DNA of 64,000 nt from Streptomyces roseirectus (GCF_014489635.1 NZ_CP060828.1:868001-932000); one strand, 5' to 3'; shown: positions 8,350-25,118, numbered from the stretch's first letter. Notes: a model not told the origin generated them from the letters alone. Numbers and translations are program-made.

Positions 8350-11300
8350 TCACCTCAGCCGCGACGTCAGCCGGTACGAGCCCGAGGTCAGGCGGTAGGA
8401 GGAGACGCCGGCCTCGTGGCCGAGGAACTGCGCGCCCTGTGCCCGGGACAGCGGGGTGCGGCCCTCGCGGACCGCGTCGGGGGACGCGGCCGGCAGGGAG
8501 AGGGTCGCCTCGCTGCCGGGCGGCACGGCCGCCTCGTAGCTGAGGGTGCGGGCGTCGGCGTCGAGCGACCACTCGCTGCGGATCTCGCCGTAGGGGGAGA
8601 GGTGGGTGGCCGCGACGTGGCCGATACGCCCGGTGGGGTCGAGGTGGGGGCGCAGGACGAACCGTCTGAAGCCGGGGTGCGCGGGGTCGCGGGCGATGCC
8701 CGCCATGTAGGCGTACATCCACTCCATGATCGCGCCGTAGGCGTAGTGGTTGAAGGAGTTCATGCTGACGGGCCCGAACCCGTCGGCGCGGGAGTAGGAG
8801 TTCCACCGCTCCCAGACGGTGGTGGCCCCGCCCCGGACGGAGAACAGCCAGGAGGGCATGGCGTCCTGGTGGAGGAGTTCGTAGGCGAGGTCGGAGCGGC
8901 CCTCGTCGCTGAGGACGGGGGCGAGGACGTTGACGCCGAGGAAGCCGACGGAGAGCGTGTTCTCGGCGTAGCGCACCCGGCTGCTGTCCGGGTGGGCGGC
9001 CTTGTACGCGGCGTCGTTGCCGATGTTGTCGGCGAGCAGGCCGATCAGGCTGCGGCGTTGGGCCTCGGTCTCGTAGAAGCCGAGTTTGAGGACCCACAAC
9101 AGGGCGCTCTGGGTGTTGTCCTCGGTCTTCTCGTTCGGATCGGCGCCCGGTTCGATCGGGGAGGCGGGGCCGAGGCTGGACTTGACGACGGTCCGGCCGC
9201 CCTCGGTGGCGAGGTACTTGGCGATGAAGGCCCGCTTGATGTGCGCGAACAGCTCCTCGTAGGCCCGGCCCTCGGCGGCGCGGCCGATCGCGGGCGCCAT
9301 CTGGGCCATGAGGCGGGCGACATAGCCGTAGTAGACGTCGCTCATGAGTTGGGCGCTGGTCTTCTGCGGGGCGAGCCAGTCGCCGGTGAGGGAGCCCTGT
9401 CCGGCGTAGGTGTCGCCGGTCCGCTGCCGGATCCAGTCGAGGTACCTGACCATGGCGGCCCAGTTGTCGCGCACGACGGTGTCGTCGCCGGTCATCTGCC
9501 AGAGGGTCCAGGGCAGGACGACGCCGCAGTCGGCCCAGCCGCTGCCGCCGCCGGGGAAGTTGTAGCGGCCGCCGGGGGCGACGCCGGTGAACTGGAGCTT
9601 GTCCTCGCCGTAGAGCGTCTGGGAGTCGACGACGGTGTCCTGGAAGTGGGCGAGGAAGGGGCCCGCGTCGGCGTTGTAGAGGCCGGTGGTGGCGAAGATC
9701 TGGGTGTCGCCGGTCCAGCCGAGGCGTTCGTCGCGCTGGGGGCAGTCGGTGGGTACCCAGAGGTAGTTGCCGCGCTGGCCCCAGCGGATGTTGCTGATCA
9801 GCTGGTTGACGTCGGCGTCGTCGGTGGTGAGGGTGGACCGTTCGTGGATCGCGGAGGTGGCGACCTTGCCGGTGAACGAGGTGAGGGTGACGGTCTCGCT
9901 CGCGGTGACGGCGACGTACCGGAAGCCGTAGAAGGTGAGGGAGTCCTGGTGGGTCTCGCCGTGCGGGTCGCCCTTGAGGACGTAGGTGCTGGTGGCCTTG
10001 GCGCTGCGGAGGTTGGCGCGGTAGACGGAGCCCTCGGGGCCGTCGGCGCCCGCGCTGTCGTCGTTCAGCATCTCCGCGAACCGGAACTCGACCCGGGCGC
10101 CCGCCGGTCCGCGCAGCCCGTAGCGGGGGACGCCGACCATGTTCTGGCCGAGGTCGAGGACGGCGGTGTCGCCGGCGCCGATGGTGACGTGCGCGGTCGC
10201 GGCCTTGGCGGGGTCGATGACCGTGCGTCCGGGGTCGACGACGACCCGGCCCCGCCCGCCCGCGCTGCCCTCCTCGCCGGTCACACCGGTGCTGACGGTG
10301 ACGGACTGCGGGCGGCGGTCCCAGCGCGCCATGAGACGCGCGGTGTCGGCCGGGTAGGCGAGCAGCTTGGCGCCGGGGTGGGCGACTTGTTCGACGTCGC
10401 CCCAGGAGCCGGTGTCGTAGCCGGCCGCCGTCCAGCCGGGGAGTTCCTGGCGGGCGTCGTAGGTCTCGCCGTCGTAGATGTCGTCGGCCCGCCAGGGTCC
10501 GGTGTCGGTGGCCTTCCAGGCGGCGCCGGGAGTGGTGACGACGGATTCGGTGGTGCCGTCGGTGTAGCGGATCAGGAGCCTGGCCTTGAGGGCGAGGGGG
10601 TTGCCGTCGGGCCTGTAGTAGGTGCTGCCTTCGGAGATGCGGCCGTTGTACCAGCCGTTGCCGAGGACGGCGGCGAGGGTGACCGTGCGCGCGCCGCCGA
10701 TGTGGCCGGTGACGTCGTAGGTGAGGTAGTGGGCGCGGACGTCGTAGTTGGTCCAGCCCGGGGGCAGGAGTTCGACGGTGGTGGCGTCGTCCTGGGGGAC
10801 GGTGAGGCGGCGGCCGTTGACGTGGACGTCGTAGACGCCGAGCGCGGCGACGTACAGGCGGGCCGCGCGGACCCGGCTCCTGAGGGGGGCCTCGGTGCGC
10901 AGCAGGGGGGCGCCGGGGGTGTGGGGGGTCTTGCCCTTCATGCCGATCCAGCGGGCGTCGTCCCAGCCGGTGGTGCCGTCGGTGCTCATGAGGCCGGTCT
11001 CGAACCAGGCGGCGAGCGCGGTGCCGACGGTGCGGCCCTCGGCGTCCCAGACGGTGACCGTCCAGTGGTAGCGGGTCGAGGGGCGCAGGGCGGGGCCCGC
11101 GTAGCGGACGGCGACGGAGTCGGTGGAGGTGACGCGCCCGCTGTTCCAGACGTCGGCGCGGGCGGGGGTGAGCCGGTCGGGGGAGGACGCGACGAGAAGC
11201 TGGTAGGCGCCCTGACCGCGGCCCCGGGTGAAGGCGCGCACGCGCCAGCCGAAGCGGGGGCGGGCGGCGTCGATGCCGAGCGGGTCGGTGCGGTGCTCGA

Positions 11301-11454
11301 CGGTGAGGCCGGTCACCGCGCCGCCCCGGGCGCGAGGAGCCGCCGCTGCCGGGGGTGCGGGGATGCCTGCGCCGGCCGCGGTGACCGTGCCGGCGGTCGC
11401 GGCGAGGACGGTTCGGCGAGGGAGACCCTGGGCGCTGTGTGGGTCATGGTTCAC
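8350..11454 (-). CDS. Secreted alpha-L-rhamnosidase, glycoside hydrolase family 78
   Basis: A 1034-residue exported enzyme that removes terminal alpha-L-rhamnose from glycosides or plant polysaccharide. A Tat signal peptide (LPRRTVLAATAGT, then an Ala-rich h-region ending PAAAAPRA) begins the protein. Beta-sandwich domains follow (RFGWRV, YQLLVASS), then a carbohydrate-binding module and an (alpha/alpha)6 barrel. The GH78 signature CPQRDERLGWTGD is intact with its acidic residues, and the C-terminal sandwich includes NHYAYGAIMEWMY. GTG 11454 follows AAAGGAAA. It lies 28 bp downstream of the truncated solute-binding gene, evidently in the same operon under the divergent LacI repressor. Length is normal for the family. 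Confidence 0.93.
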   Translation of the reverse strand: MNHDPHSAQGLPRRTVLAATAGTVTAAGAGIPAPPAAAAPRARGGAVTGLTVEHRTDPLGIDAARPRFGWRVRAFTRGRGQGAYQLLVASSPDRLTPARADVWNSGRVTSTDSVAVRYAGPALRPSTRYHWTVTVWDAEGRTVGTALAAWFETGLMSTDGTTGWDDARWIGMKGKTPHTPGAPLLRTEAPLRSRVRAARLYVAALGVYDVHVNGRRLTVPQDDATTVELLPPGWTNYDVRAHYLTYDVTGHIGGARTVTLAAVLGNGWYNGRISEGSTYYRPDGNPLALKARLLIRYTDGTTESVVTTPGAAWKATDTGPWRADDIYDGETYDARQELPGWTAAGYDTGSWGDVEQVAHPGAKLLAYPADTARLMARWDRRPQSVTVSTGVTGEEGSAGGRGRVVVDPGRTVIDPAKAATAHVTIGAGDTAVLDLGQNMVGVPRYGLRGPAGARVEFRFAEMLNDDSAGADGPEGSVYRANLRSAKATSTYVLKGDPHGETHQDSLTFYGFRYVAVTASETVTLTSFTGKVATSAIHERSTLTTDDADVNQLISNIRWGQRGNYLWVPTDCPQRDERLGWTGDTQIFATTGLYNADAGPFLAHFQDTVVDSQTLYGEDKLQFTGVAPGGRYNFPGGGSGWADCGVVLPWTLWQMTGDDTVVRDNWAAMVRYLDWIRQRTGDTYAGQGSLTGDWLAPQKTSAQLMSDVYYGYVARLMAQMAPAIGRAAEGRAYEELFAHIKRAFIAKYLATEGGRTVVKSSLGPASPIEPGADPNEKTEDNTQSALLWVLKLGFYETEAQRRSLIGLLADNIGNDAAYKAAHPDSSRVRYAENTLSVGFLGVNVLAPVLSDEGRSDLAYELLHQDAMPSWLFSVRGGATTVWERWNSYSRADGFGPVSMNSFNHYAYGAIMEWMYAYMAGIARDPAHPGFRRFVLRPHLDPTGRIGHVAATHLSPYGEIRSEWSLDADARTLSYEAAVPPGSEATLSLPAASPDAVREGRTPLSRAQGAQFLGHEAGVSSYRLTSGSYRLTSRLR

Positions 11455-11482
11455 ACCGGTTTCCTTTCGGGTGGGGGGTTGG

Positions 11483-11908
11483 TCAGCGGTTTCGTCCGGC
11501 GCGGTGGTCGGCGTCCATGTCCTTGAGGAGCCGGTCGGGGGCGGACTGGCCGCTGAAGATCTCCTGGAGGCCGCTGAGCAGGGTCTGCTGGACCTTCGGG
11601 GAGGGCCACAGCTGGTCCATGAAGGGCACGGTGCGGCCCGCTTCGACGTAGGCGGCGAGTTCGGCGAGCGCGGGGTCGGCCTTGTTGCCGGTGTCGGGGA
11701 GGGAGGGGAGGCTGCCCTGTCTGCCGGTGAAGAGGTTCATGCCCTCGGGGGACATGACGAAGTCGACGAATTCCAGGGCCAATTCCTCGTTCTTGGCCTT
11801 GGCCTTGGCGTTGACGCCGTAGCCGGCGCCGGCCGCGGCGGGGACGAGGGTCGCGTCCGGGTCGTCGGTGGCGGGCAGTGCCTTGAAGGTGAAGGTGCGT
11901 CTCGTCAC
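11483..11908 (-). pseudogene. Internally deleted ABC-transporter sugar-binding lipoprotein (remnant)
   Basis: Only 141 codons remain where extracellular solute-binding proteins have about 420-450. The frame opens with GTG and VTRRTF, as signal peptides of this family do, then jumps to the C-terminal third: LPATDDPDATLVPAAAGAGY, VNAKAKAKNEELALEF and VDFVMSPEGMNLFTG. The signal h-region, the lipobox Cys and most of both lobes are gone, so it can neither be anchored nor bind sugar. No permease genes lie nearby, although such proteins normally head an SBP-permease-permease-hydrolase operon. An internal in-frame deletion is inferred. It keeps its ribosome site (AGAGG) and upstream operator, so it may still be transcribed with the rhamnosidase. 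Confidence 0.8.
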
Positions 11909-11924
11909 GGGCCGACCTCTTCTA

Positions 11925-11936
11925 TGAAACGTTTCA
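11925..11936. promoter_or_regulatory. LacI-type operator, perfect palindrome TGAAACGTTTCA
   Basis: A perfect 12-bp palindrome with the central CG typical of LacI/CcpA operators, 16 bases upstream of the remnant binding-protein gene on the minus strand. It is probably bound by the divergent LacI regulator. Confidence 0.6.
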
Positions 11937-11997
11937 AAGAGTCGTGCGGGCGGGCGTCGGCCGGGTTCGGCGTCGGGGAGCGTGGTGCGTGGTGAGT

Positions 11998-12011
11998 GGG
12001 TAACGTTTTCC
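11998..12011. promoter_or_regulatory. LacI-type operator candidate GGGTAACGTTTTCC
   Basis: Shares 13 of 14 bases with the element at 12077-12090, 79 bp away, and has the AACGTT core. Two near-identical sites flanking the divergent promoters suggest loop formation or joint repression by one LacI-family dimer of dimers. Confidence 0.6.
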
Positions 12012-12067
12012 AAGGGGTGCTGCCAGACCCTAAGGACCAGCTCGGGGGACGTCAAGACACTGCGCAG

Positions 12068-12090
12068 TACACTGCCGGGCAACGTTTTCC
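12068..12090 (+). promoter_or_regulatory. Promoter -10 TACACT with overlapping operator GGGCAACGTTTTCC
   Basis: TACACT at 12068-12073 is a good -10 for the LacI gene, and the operator-like 12077-12090 covers the expected transcription start. This arrangement predicts autorepression. No convincing -35 was found. Confidence 0.5.
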
Positions 12091-12111
12091 GCCCGCCGGA
12101 AGGACACCGGG

Positions 12112-13143
12112 ATGCCCGCGCCCACGCCGCCCCGCCGCGTCACGATCGTCGACGTCGCCCGGCACGCCCAGGTGTCGACGACCGCGGTGTCCAAGGTGCT
12201 GCGCGGGGCGTACGGGGCGAGCCCCGAGATGCGGGCCAAAGTGCGGCGCGCCATCGAGGAGTTGGGCTATCGGCCGCTCGCCGCCGCGCGGGGGCTGCGG
12301 GGGCGGACGTACACGGTCGGGGTGATGCTGCCCGACATCCGCAACCCCTTCTTCCCCGAGGTCCTGGACGGGATCACCGCGCGGCTCGCCGCCACCGAGT
12401 ACCAGGTGTTCCTCGGGACCGGCTGCAACGGGGAGGCCGCCGAGGCGCGGGTCACAGAGGCGATGATCGACCGCGGCATGGACGGGCTCGTCCTCATCGC
12501 GCCGGTCTCCTCGCGGGGGCATCTGGAGCGGGTCGCCGCGGCCGTGCCGACCGTCGTCGTCGGGCGGCACGGGCGTTCCGACGCGTACGACACCGTCGTC
12601 GACGACGACGTCCTCGGCGCCCGTCTCGTCGTCTCCCACCTCGTCGGGCTCGGGCATCGGCGCATCGCCCACATCGAGCATCACGACACCGACCCCACGC
12701 GGGTCGCCGAGATGCCCAACTCCCTTCGCGCCGACGGCTATCGGCGCGCCATGCGCGAGTTCGGCCTCGTGGACGACATCGTCTCCACGAGTTACACGCA
12801 CCAAGGCGGCTACGACGGCGCCCGCGAACTGCTGGCCCGTGTTGAGGTACCCACCGCGATCTTCGCCGGCGCGGACATCGTCGCCATGGGTGTCCTCCAA
12901 GCCCTCGACGAAGCCGGTCTGTCCGTCCCCCACCACATCTCCCTCGCCGGCTACGACAACACCGCCTTCGCCGCCCTCTCCCCCATCTCCCTCACCAGCG
13001 TCGACCAAGCGGGCCGCCAGATCGGCGACAACGCCGCCCGCCTGCTGCTGGAACGCGTCGAGGACCGGGGGAAGGGCACGGAACAGGTCAAGTTGGAACC
13101 GGGGTTGGTGGTACGGAGGAGCACGGGGGTGCCGGCGGGGTAG
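12112..13143 (+). CDS. LacI-family transcriptional regulator of the rhamnoside locus
   Basis: A 343-residue repressor. The N-terminal HTH reads VTIVDVARHAQVSTTAVSKV and leads into the hinge helix (YRPLAAARGLRGR). The periplasmic-binding-protein-like sensor domain follows (YTVGVMLPDIRNPFFPEVLD through GYDNTAFAALSPISLTSVDQ). ATG 12112 follows GGAAGGA. It is divergent from the rhamnosidase operon, with three operator-like palindromes in between. The likely inducer is rhamnose or a rhamnose-containing oligosaccharide (inference from context). It may now control an operon whose transporter is lost. Confidence 0.92.
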   Translation: MPAPTPPRRVTIVDVARHAQVSTTAVSKVLRGAYGASPEMRAKVRRAIEELGYRPLAAARGLRGRTYTVGVMLPDIRNPFFPEVLDGITARLAATEYQVFLGTGCNGEAAEARVTEAMIDRGMDGLVLIAPVSSRGHLERVAAAVPTVVVGRHGRSDAYDTVVDDDVLGARLVVSHLVGLGHRRIAHIEHHDTDPTRVAEMPNSLRADGYRRAMREFGLVDDIVSTSYTHQGGYDGARELLARVEVPTAIFAGADIVAMGVLQALDEAGLSVPHHISLAGYDNTAFAALSPISLTSVDQAGRQIGDNAARLLLERVEDRGKGTEQVKLEPGLVVRRSTGVPAG

Positions 13144-13212
13144 GGGGTGGGGGTGGCGGCAGGAAGGTCTGGGGGCTTCCGGTGGGGTTGGCGGGGCGGC
13201 GCCTCGGCGCAA

Positions 13213-13248
13213 GGGCAGGGGCAGGGGCAGGGGCAGGGGCAGGGGCAG
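13213..13248. repeat. Six copies of hexamer GGGCAG
   Basis: A perfect 36-bp microsatellite in the non-coding stretch behind the LacI gene. The same kind of G/C hexamer expansion occurs in frame inside the PKS gene at 19381-19428. Confidence 0.9.
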
Positions 13249-13374
13249 GACATCGTCTGACGAGGCTCGGTGCTGTGCGGAAGACCGCCGCGGGAAGGGC
13301 CGGCCCGTGGCGAGAAGGCGTGCCGCACTCGACACCGGCGTGGAGAGGGCGCGTCGGGCGACAGCCCCCTCCTC

Positions 13375-13608
13375 ACAAGAAGCACCGGCCCATGCGGGCG
13401 GCTCCCGGCGAGAAGGCACGCCGCGCGGAGCGCTCGGCGCAGGACGCTCGGCGCGGGGCGGTGTCCGTCGGGGCTCACGGGGCGAAGGGCGTCGGGCGGC
13501 AGCCCGCCTCACAAAAACACCGGCCCGCGCGGGCGGCTCCCGGCAAGAAGACGCGCCGCGCGGAGCGCTCGGCGCGGGGCGGTGTCCGTCGGGGCTCGTG
13601 GGGCGGGT
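13375..13608. repeat. Two diverged direct repeats of about 100-115 bp, offset about 135 bp
   Basis: Copy one runs from about 13375 to 13490 and copy two from about 13508 to 13608. Both contain CACCGGCCC, GGGCGGCTCCCGGC, CCGCGCGGAGCGCTCGGC and GGGGCGGTGTCCGTCGGGG in the same order. Copy two lacks a 14-bp internal duplication present in copy one. A third, weaker copy may precede them at about 13305-13370. No transposase or terminal inverted repeat was seen. Confidence 0.75.
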
Positions 13609-13985
13609 GCGCGGGGCTTCGCTGCGCGGGGTTGCCGGGTGGCGCCCGTTCGAGTCGAGGGGGCGTCACCTTCCCCATGTCCACGCCCCGCCGGGTGGTG
13701 TGCCCCTGCGGGGTTGTCGGCCTCCGCCTGGAGCCGTAGCGGGCGTCGCGGGTCTGTTCGCCCGGTCATAACGCGTGCTGTTCAAGGCGTCAGTGCCCCG
13801 GTGCGGTCCACCGGCGACGGCCCCGGCGAACTGGCCTGCCAAGCCATCGGCTGCACGCCGGTCCGCCGCCCCCCTCGCGCGCGGCCCGTCACCAATGCCG
13901 GCTCGGGGGTCTTAGTGCTTTCTGCTGAGGGGTGATGCGTCGGGAGACCGATCTTTTGTGGGGGGAAGGTTCGTAGGGTCGGGGC

Positions 13986-14456
13986 ATGAGTGACGCGGCG
14001 GAATTCGCCTCTCGTGATCGTGCCCTCGGGGTTCTGCGGGCGTATGCGGATCGTGATGCAGATGGGGTGGAGGGGGCGCTCGCGGGGTTGGGGGAAAGTG
14101 GGTGGGTGGAGGTTTACGCCGTGCTCAGTGGGCTGTTGCACACCACCGTGGGGATTGTGGAACTGACCGGGATTCGGGAGCAGTTGGGGCGTGTGGTGCG
14201 GTGTGCCGATGAGGTCGCCGCGGTGGCGCCGCCGCATTACGAGTTCGCGATCGCGGAGGCGACCAGGGCGTGGGCGCGGGGGGATCAGGGGGCGATGCGG
14301 GCGGTGTCGGGGCGGGATCTGCCGGGGGCGGTGCACATGACGGCCGTGTTCGTGACGGTTCTCGGGGTCGCGTTGTGGGGTCGGAGCGGGTTCCTGGGGG
14401 TACTGCGGACCTTCCACGACACGCTCTCTTCCCTCGATCAGCCGCCCGCGCCATGA
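13986..14456 (+). CDS. Uncharacterised helical protein
   Basis: A 156-residue protein I do not recognise. It is predicted mostly alpha-helical (RDRALGVLRAYADRDADGV, LTGIREQLGRVVRCADEV), with one moderately hydrophobic C-terminal segment (MTAVFVTVLGVALWG). It has no signal peptide. The putative -10 TAGGGT lies seven bases before the ATG, suggesting a leaderless message. The gene at 14694 lies 237 bp downstream in the same direction. Codon use has a less extreme third-position GC than its neighbours, which may indicate a more recent arrival. Confidence 0.65.
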   Translation: MSDAAEFASRDRALGVLRAYADRDADGVEGALAGLGESGWVEVYAVLSGLLHTTVGIVELTGIREQLGRVVRCADEVAAVAPPHYEFAIAEATRAWARGDQGAMRAVSGRDLPGAVHMTAVFVTVLGVALWGRSGFLGVLRTFHDTLSSLDQPPAP

Positions 14457-14693
14457 CCACTCACCGACTTCACGAAGCCCCGCTCGCCCCATCATGAACC
14501 TCGCCGGCTTCATGAAGTCCCACTCCCCCTTGGACCTCGCCGCCCTCTGAGATCTCGCCGGCACCATGAACTCCCGCCGGCCCTCTGAACTCCCGCCGCC
14601 CCCATCCCCCCGTCCACCCCACAAACTCTCGCCGGTCGCGTCGTCGATGCCACCCGTCTTCGGGGCCGGCGAGAATCCCCCGTCAGGAGTGCC

Positions 14694-15233
14694 GTGAATT
14701 TCGAGTCGCCTCTTTCCGCGCTCTTCCCCGGCACCTCAGGCCGGCTGGTCGGCGCGCTCGTCGGTCACCATGTCATGGAACCCGAACGCCCGCTTCCGCT
14801 GGTCGAGTTGACGAGGCGGGCGGCGGTGACGGGGACGCAGGCGGAGGCGGCGTTGTTTCGGCTGGGGCTGTTGGGGCTGCTTGCGCCCCGGCGTCAGGGG
14901 GAGGACGTGTGTCTGGTGCCGGGGCATGTCGTGTGGGGTGCGCTGCGTCAACTCGCCGATCTGCGGGGCCGCGTGGCGGAGAGGGTCCGTGCGGAGGTGG
15001 GCGCGTCTCTCCAACCCCCGCCCCTGCACCTCGCGTTGAGCGGCCCGGTCGCCGAGGGCAGGGCCACCAGCCCCTCGGACGTCCTGGAGCTGGTCGCCGT
15101 CCCGCCGCCGGACGCGCCGGACGAGTGGACGGAGGCCGTGCGCGCGTTGGCCGTCCGGCTCTCCCGGGACCTGGGGAACGTGGTCGTCCACCGGAGCGTG
15201 ATCGGGCCCGGCGAGACGGTGACCCTCTGGTGA
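14694..15233 (+). CDS. Winged-helix protein with a degenerate nucleotidyltransferase-like C-terminal part
   Basis: A 179-residue protein. Residues 10-85 look like a winged helix: LVGHHVMEPERPLPLVELTR, then RRAAVTGTQAEAALFRLGLL and a wing containing RRQGEDVCLVPGH. The C-terminal half has LHLALSGPVAEGRATSPSDV followed by LELVAVPP, which aligns in shape with the GS-x-ARG-x(4,5)-SDIDLLVV signature of minimal nucleotidyltransferases. However, the glycine-serine and paired aspartates are not preserved, so catalysis is unlikely. GTG 14694 follows AGGAG. The 237-bp gap upstream holds repeated CTCGCCGG-type words but no clear gene. Possible role: a regulator evolved from a wHTH-nucleotidyltransferase toxin-antitoxin-like scaffold. 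Confidence 0.6.
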   Translation: MNFESPLSALFPGTSGRLVGALVGHHVMEPERPLPLVELTRRAAVTGTQAEAALFRLGLLGLLAPRRQGEDVCLVPGHVVWGALRQLADLRGRVAERVRAEVGASLQPPPLHLALSGPVAEGRATSPSDVLELVAVPPPDAPDEWTEAVRALAVRLSRDLGNVVVHRSVIGPGETVTLW

Positions 15234-15302
15234 GGCGGGCGGGCTCAGAGGGGGTACAAACTCGACCTCCCTCTTCGCGCGCGCGTGGCTACCGTTGAGG
15301 GC

Positions 15303-16232
15303 ATGGACCACTCCGACGACAACCGGGCGCAGATCCGCGACTTCCTCACCAGCAGACGGGCCCGTATCACCCCCGAGCAGGCCGGGATGGCGGCGAGCAG
15401 CAGGCGCCGGGTACCGGGCCTGCGCCGCGAGGAGGTCGCCGTGCTCGCCGGGGTGAGCACGGAGTGGTACACGCGGCTGGAGAAGGGCCACATCGCGGGC
15501 GTCTCCGAGGACGTGCTCGACGCGGTCGCGCGGGCGCTGCGGCTGGACACGGACGAGCGCACGTACCTGTTCGACCTGGCCCGCGCCGCCCGTCCGGCGC
15601 GGCATGCGCCCGCCCGGCGCAAGGAGGTCGCGGCGCCGCCGCGCGTGGAGTGGCTGCTGGACTCGATGACGCTGTCGGCGGCGTACGTCCGTGACGGCCG
15701 GATGGACGTCATCGCCTCGAACGCGCTGGCCCGCGCCCTGTTCGCGCCGTTGTTCGAGAGTCCCGCCACGAAGGAGCGGGGGCGGGCCAACATCGCCCGG
15801 TTCATCTTCCTCGACCCGGCCGCCCGGGACTTCTACGTCGACTGGGACCGGGCCGCCGTCGTGACGGCCGCGCTGCTGCGGGCGCAGGCGGGGCGCGAGC
15901 CGCACGACCCGGTGCTGCGGGAGCTGATCGGTGAGCTGTCGACGATGAGCGCGGTGTTCCGTACGCACTGGGCGGCGCACGACGTCCTGATCCACCACCA
16001 CGGGACGAAGGAGCTGCGCCACCCCGCGATCGGGGACGTCGAGCTGACCTACCAGTCGGTGGACCTGCGCCTGTCGGACCGGGGCACGCCGCACGACATG
16101 ACCTTCTACACCGCCGAACCGGGAACCCCGGACGAGGAACGGCTGCGCCTGCTGGCGAGCTGGGGCGCGCCCGGCGGAGGCGAGGGGGCGGCGGGGTCCC
16201 CCGGGAAGGCGACGGCGTCCCCGGGGGCCTGA
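15303..16232 (+). CDS. MmyB-type helix-turn-helix transcriptional regulator
   Basis: A 309-residue regulator. The N-terminal XRE-type HTH (RVPGLRREEVAVLAGVSTEW, then YTRLEKG) is followed by a ligand-binding domain of the MmyB family (DVIASNALARALFAP, ARFIFLDPAARDFYVDWDRA, THWAAHDVLIHHHGTKELRH). ATG 15303 is preferred over the upstream in-frame start because TACCGT sits seven bases before it, giving a leaderless transcript. It is convergent with the SDR gene at 16233, with no gap between them. Such regulators are often paired with short-chain dehydrogenases, so it may control the polyketide operon; this is inference. Confidence 0.88.
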   Translation: MDHSDDNRAQIRDFLTSRRARITPEQAGMAASSRRRVPGLRREEVAVLAGVSTEWYTRLEKGHIAGVSEDVLDAVARALRLDTDERTYLFDLARAARPARHAPARRKEVAAPPRVEWLLDSMTLSAAYVRDGRMDVIASNALARALFAPLFESPATKERGRANIARFIFLDPAARDFYVDWDRAAVVTAALLRAQAGREPHDPVLRELIGELSTMSAVFRTHWAAHDVLIHHHGTKELRHPAIGDVELTYQSVDLRLSDRGTPHDMTFYTAEPGTPDEERLRLLASWGAPGGGEGAAGSPGKATASPGA

Positions 16233-17080
16233 TCAGGCGGTCGCGGCGATGAGGGCCGTGAGGTCGTCCTCGTAGGTGAGGTAGCGGCCGGTGAGGGCGT
16301 CCGCCTCGCCGGAGGCCAGGCGCAGGAGGTTGGTGAGGGCGACGGGGAGGGTGGTGTAGCGGCCGGCGCGGCGCTGGGCGGCGAGCCAGGAGTCGACGCG
16401 GCGCTGCCACGGGTCGCCGACCTCGCCGGCGGGGGCGGCGCCGATGCCGGTGTCGAGGAGGCCGGGGTGGTAGCTGAAGGCGGCGATGCCGTGCGGGAGG
16501 AGTTCGATCGCCAGGTTCTCGGTGAGCTTGTTGACCGCCGCCTTGGACACCGAGTACCCGCTGACGTACGGCCAGCGGGTGTGCCCGGCGTGACTGGAGA
16601 TCGTGATCACCCGGCCCCGGCCGCGTTCGATCATCCCCGGCAGCACCGCGCGGCACGCCGCGAGGGCGCCGCCGAGGTTGACGTCCATCACGCGCTGCCA
16701 CTCGGCGGGGTCGCTCTCCCACGCGGGCCCCGCCGGGCCGGGGATGCCCGCGTTGTTGATGAGGACGTCCACGCCGCCCAGGCGGTCGGTGGCGAGTTTG
16801 ACGGCGGCGGCCAGTTCGGCGGCGTCGGTGACGTCGGCGACGGCCGTCAGGACCTCGGGGACTTGGTCGAGCCCTTCGGCGGCGCGGGCCTGCGAGTCGG
16901 CCGTCCGCGTCGTCAGGACCAGGTGCGCGCCGGCCGCGTGGGCGGCACCGGCGATCGCCCGGCCCAGGCCGCCCGCCGCGCCGGTGAGCATGATCCGCAG
17001 GCCCGCCAACGCTGTCGGGTCCGCCGGGCTGAGTGACATCACGACCTCCATCGCGCTCTCATGATCGACTTCTGTTCCGG

Positions 17081-17084
<4 letters not shown>
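16233..17084 (-). CDS. Short-chain dehydrogenase/reductase at the end of the PKS operon
   Basis: A 283-residue NAD(P)-dependent SDR. The nucleotide-binding motif is [11 protein letters not shown], the structural motif is NNAGIPG, and the catalytic Ser-Tyr-Lys are in SSHAG and [12 protein letters not shown] 17084 was chosen because it overlaps the PKS stop codon (ATGA), so it is translated together with the PKS; ATGs at 17051 and 17039 are weaker alternatives. The PKS lacks a thioesterase, so this enzyme could act on the released or still-bound product (keto reduction or oxidation), but it is not a typical thioester reductase. Substrate unknown. Confidence 0.88.
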
Positions 17085-25036
<7,952 letters not shown>

Positions 25037-25118
25037 GTGGTGCCTCTTCTCGCGGTGCGGTCGGGGAGGGGTTCTCGTCAATGATCCGGCTTCGGCGGCC
25101 GGGACACGCCGGGCGCCG

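Larger units (their letters stand above)
13144..13985. other. Gene-poor 840-bp stretch with degenerate direct repeats
   Basis: No open frame here has convincing coding character: predicted peptides are Arg/Ala/Pro-rich in every frame and lack ribosome sites. It contains the GGGCAG array and two long direct-repeat copies. The final 60 bases hold the likely promoter of the gene at 13986 (TAGGGT at 13974-13979, seven bases before its ATG). Confidence 0.6.

Noticed and set aside
8329..11526. A 1065-residue plus-strand frame opposite the rhamnosidase
   Set aside because: Gly/Val/Ala/Asp-rich antisense; GH78 motifs are clear on the minus strand.
13213..13248. CRISPR-like array
   Set aside because: A simple hexamer microsatellite without spacers.
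13182..13935. Several overlapping frames of 85-310 residues in the repeat region
   Set aside because: All frames and both strands give similar Arg/Ala/Gly-rich peptides, none with a ribosome site or family resemblance.
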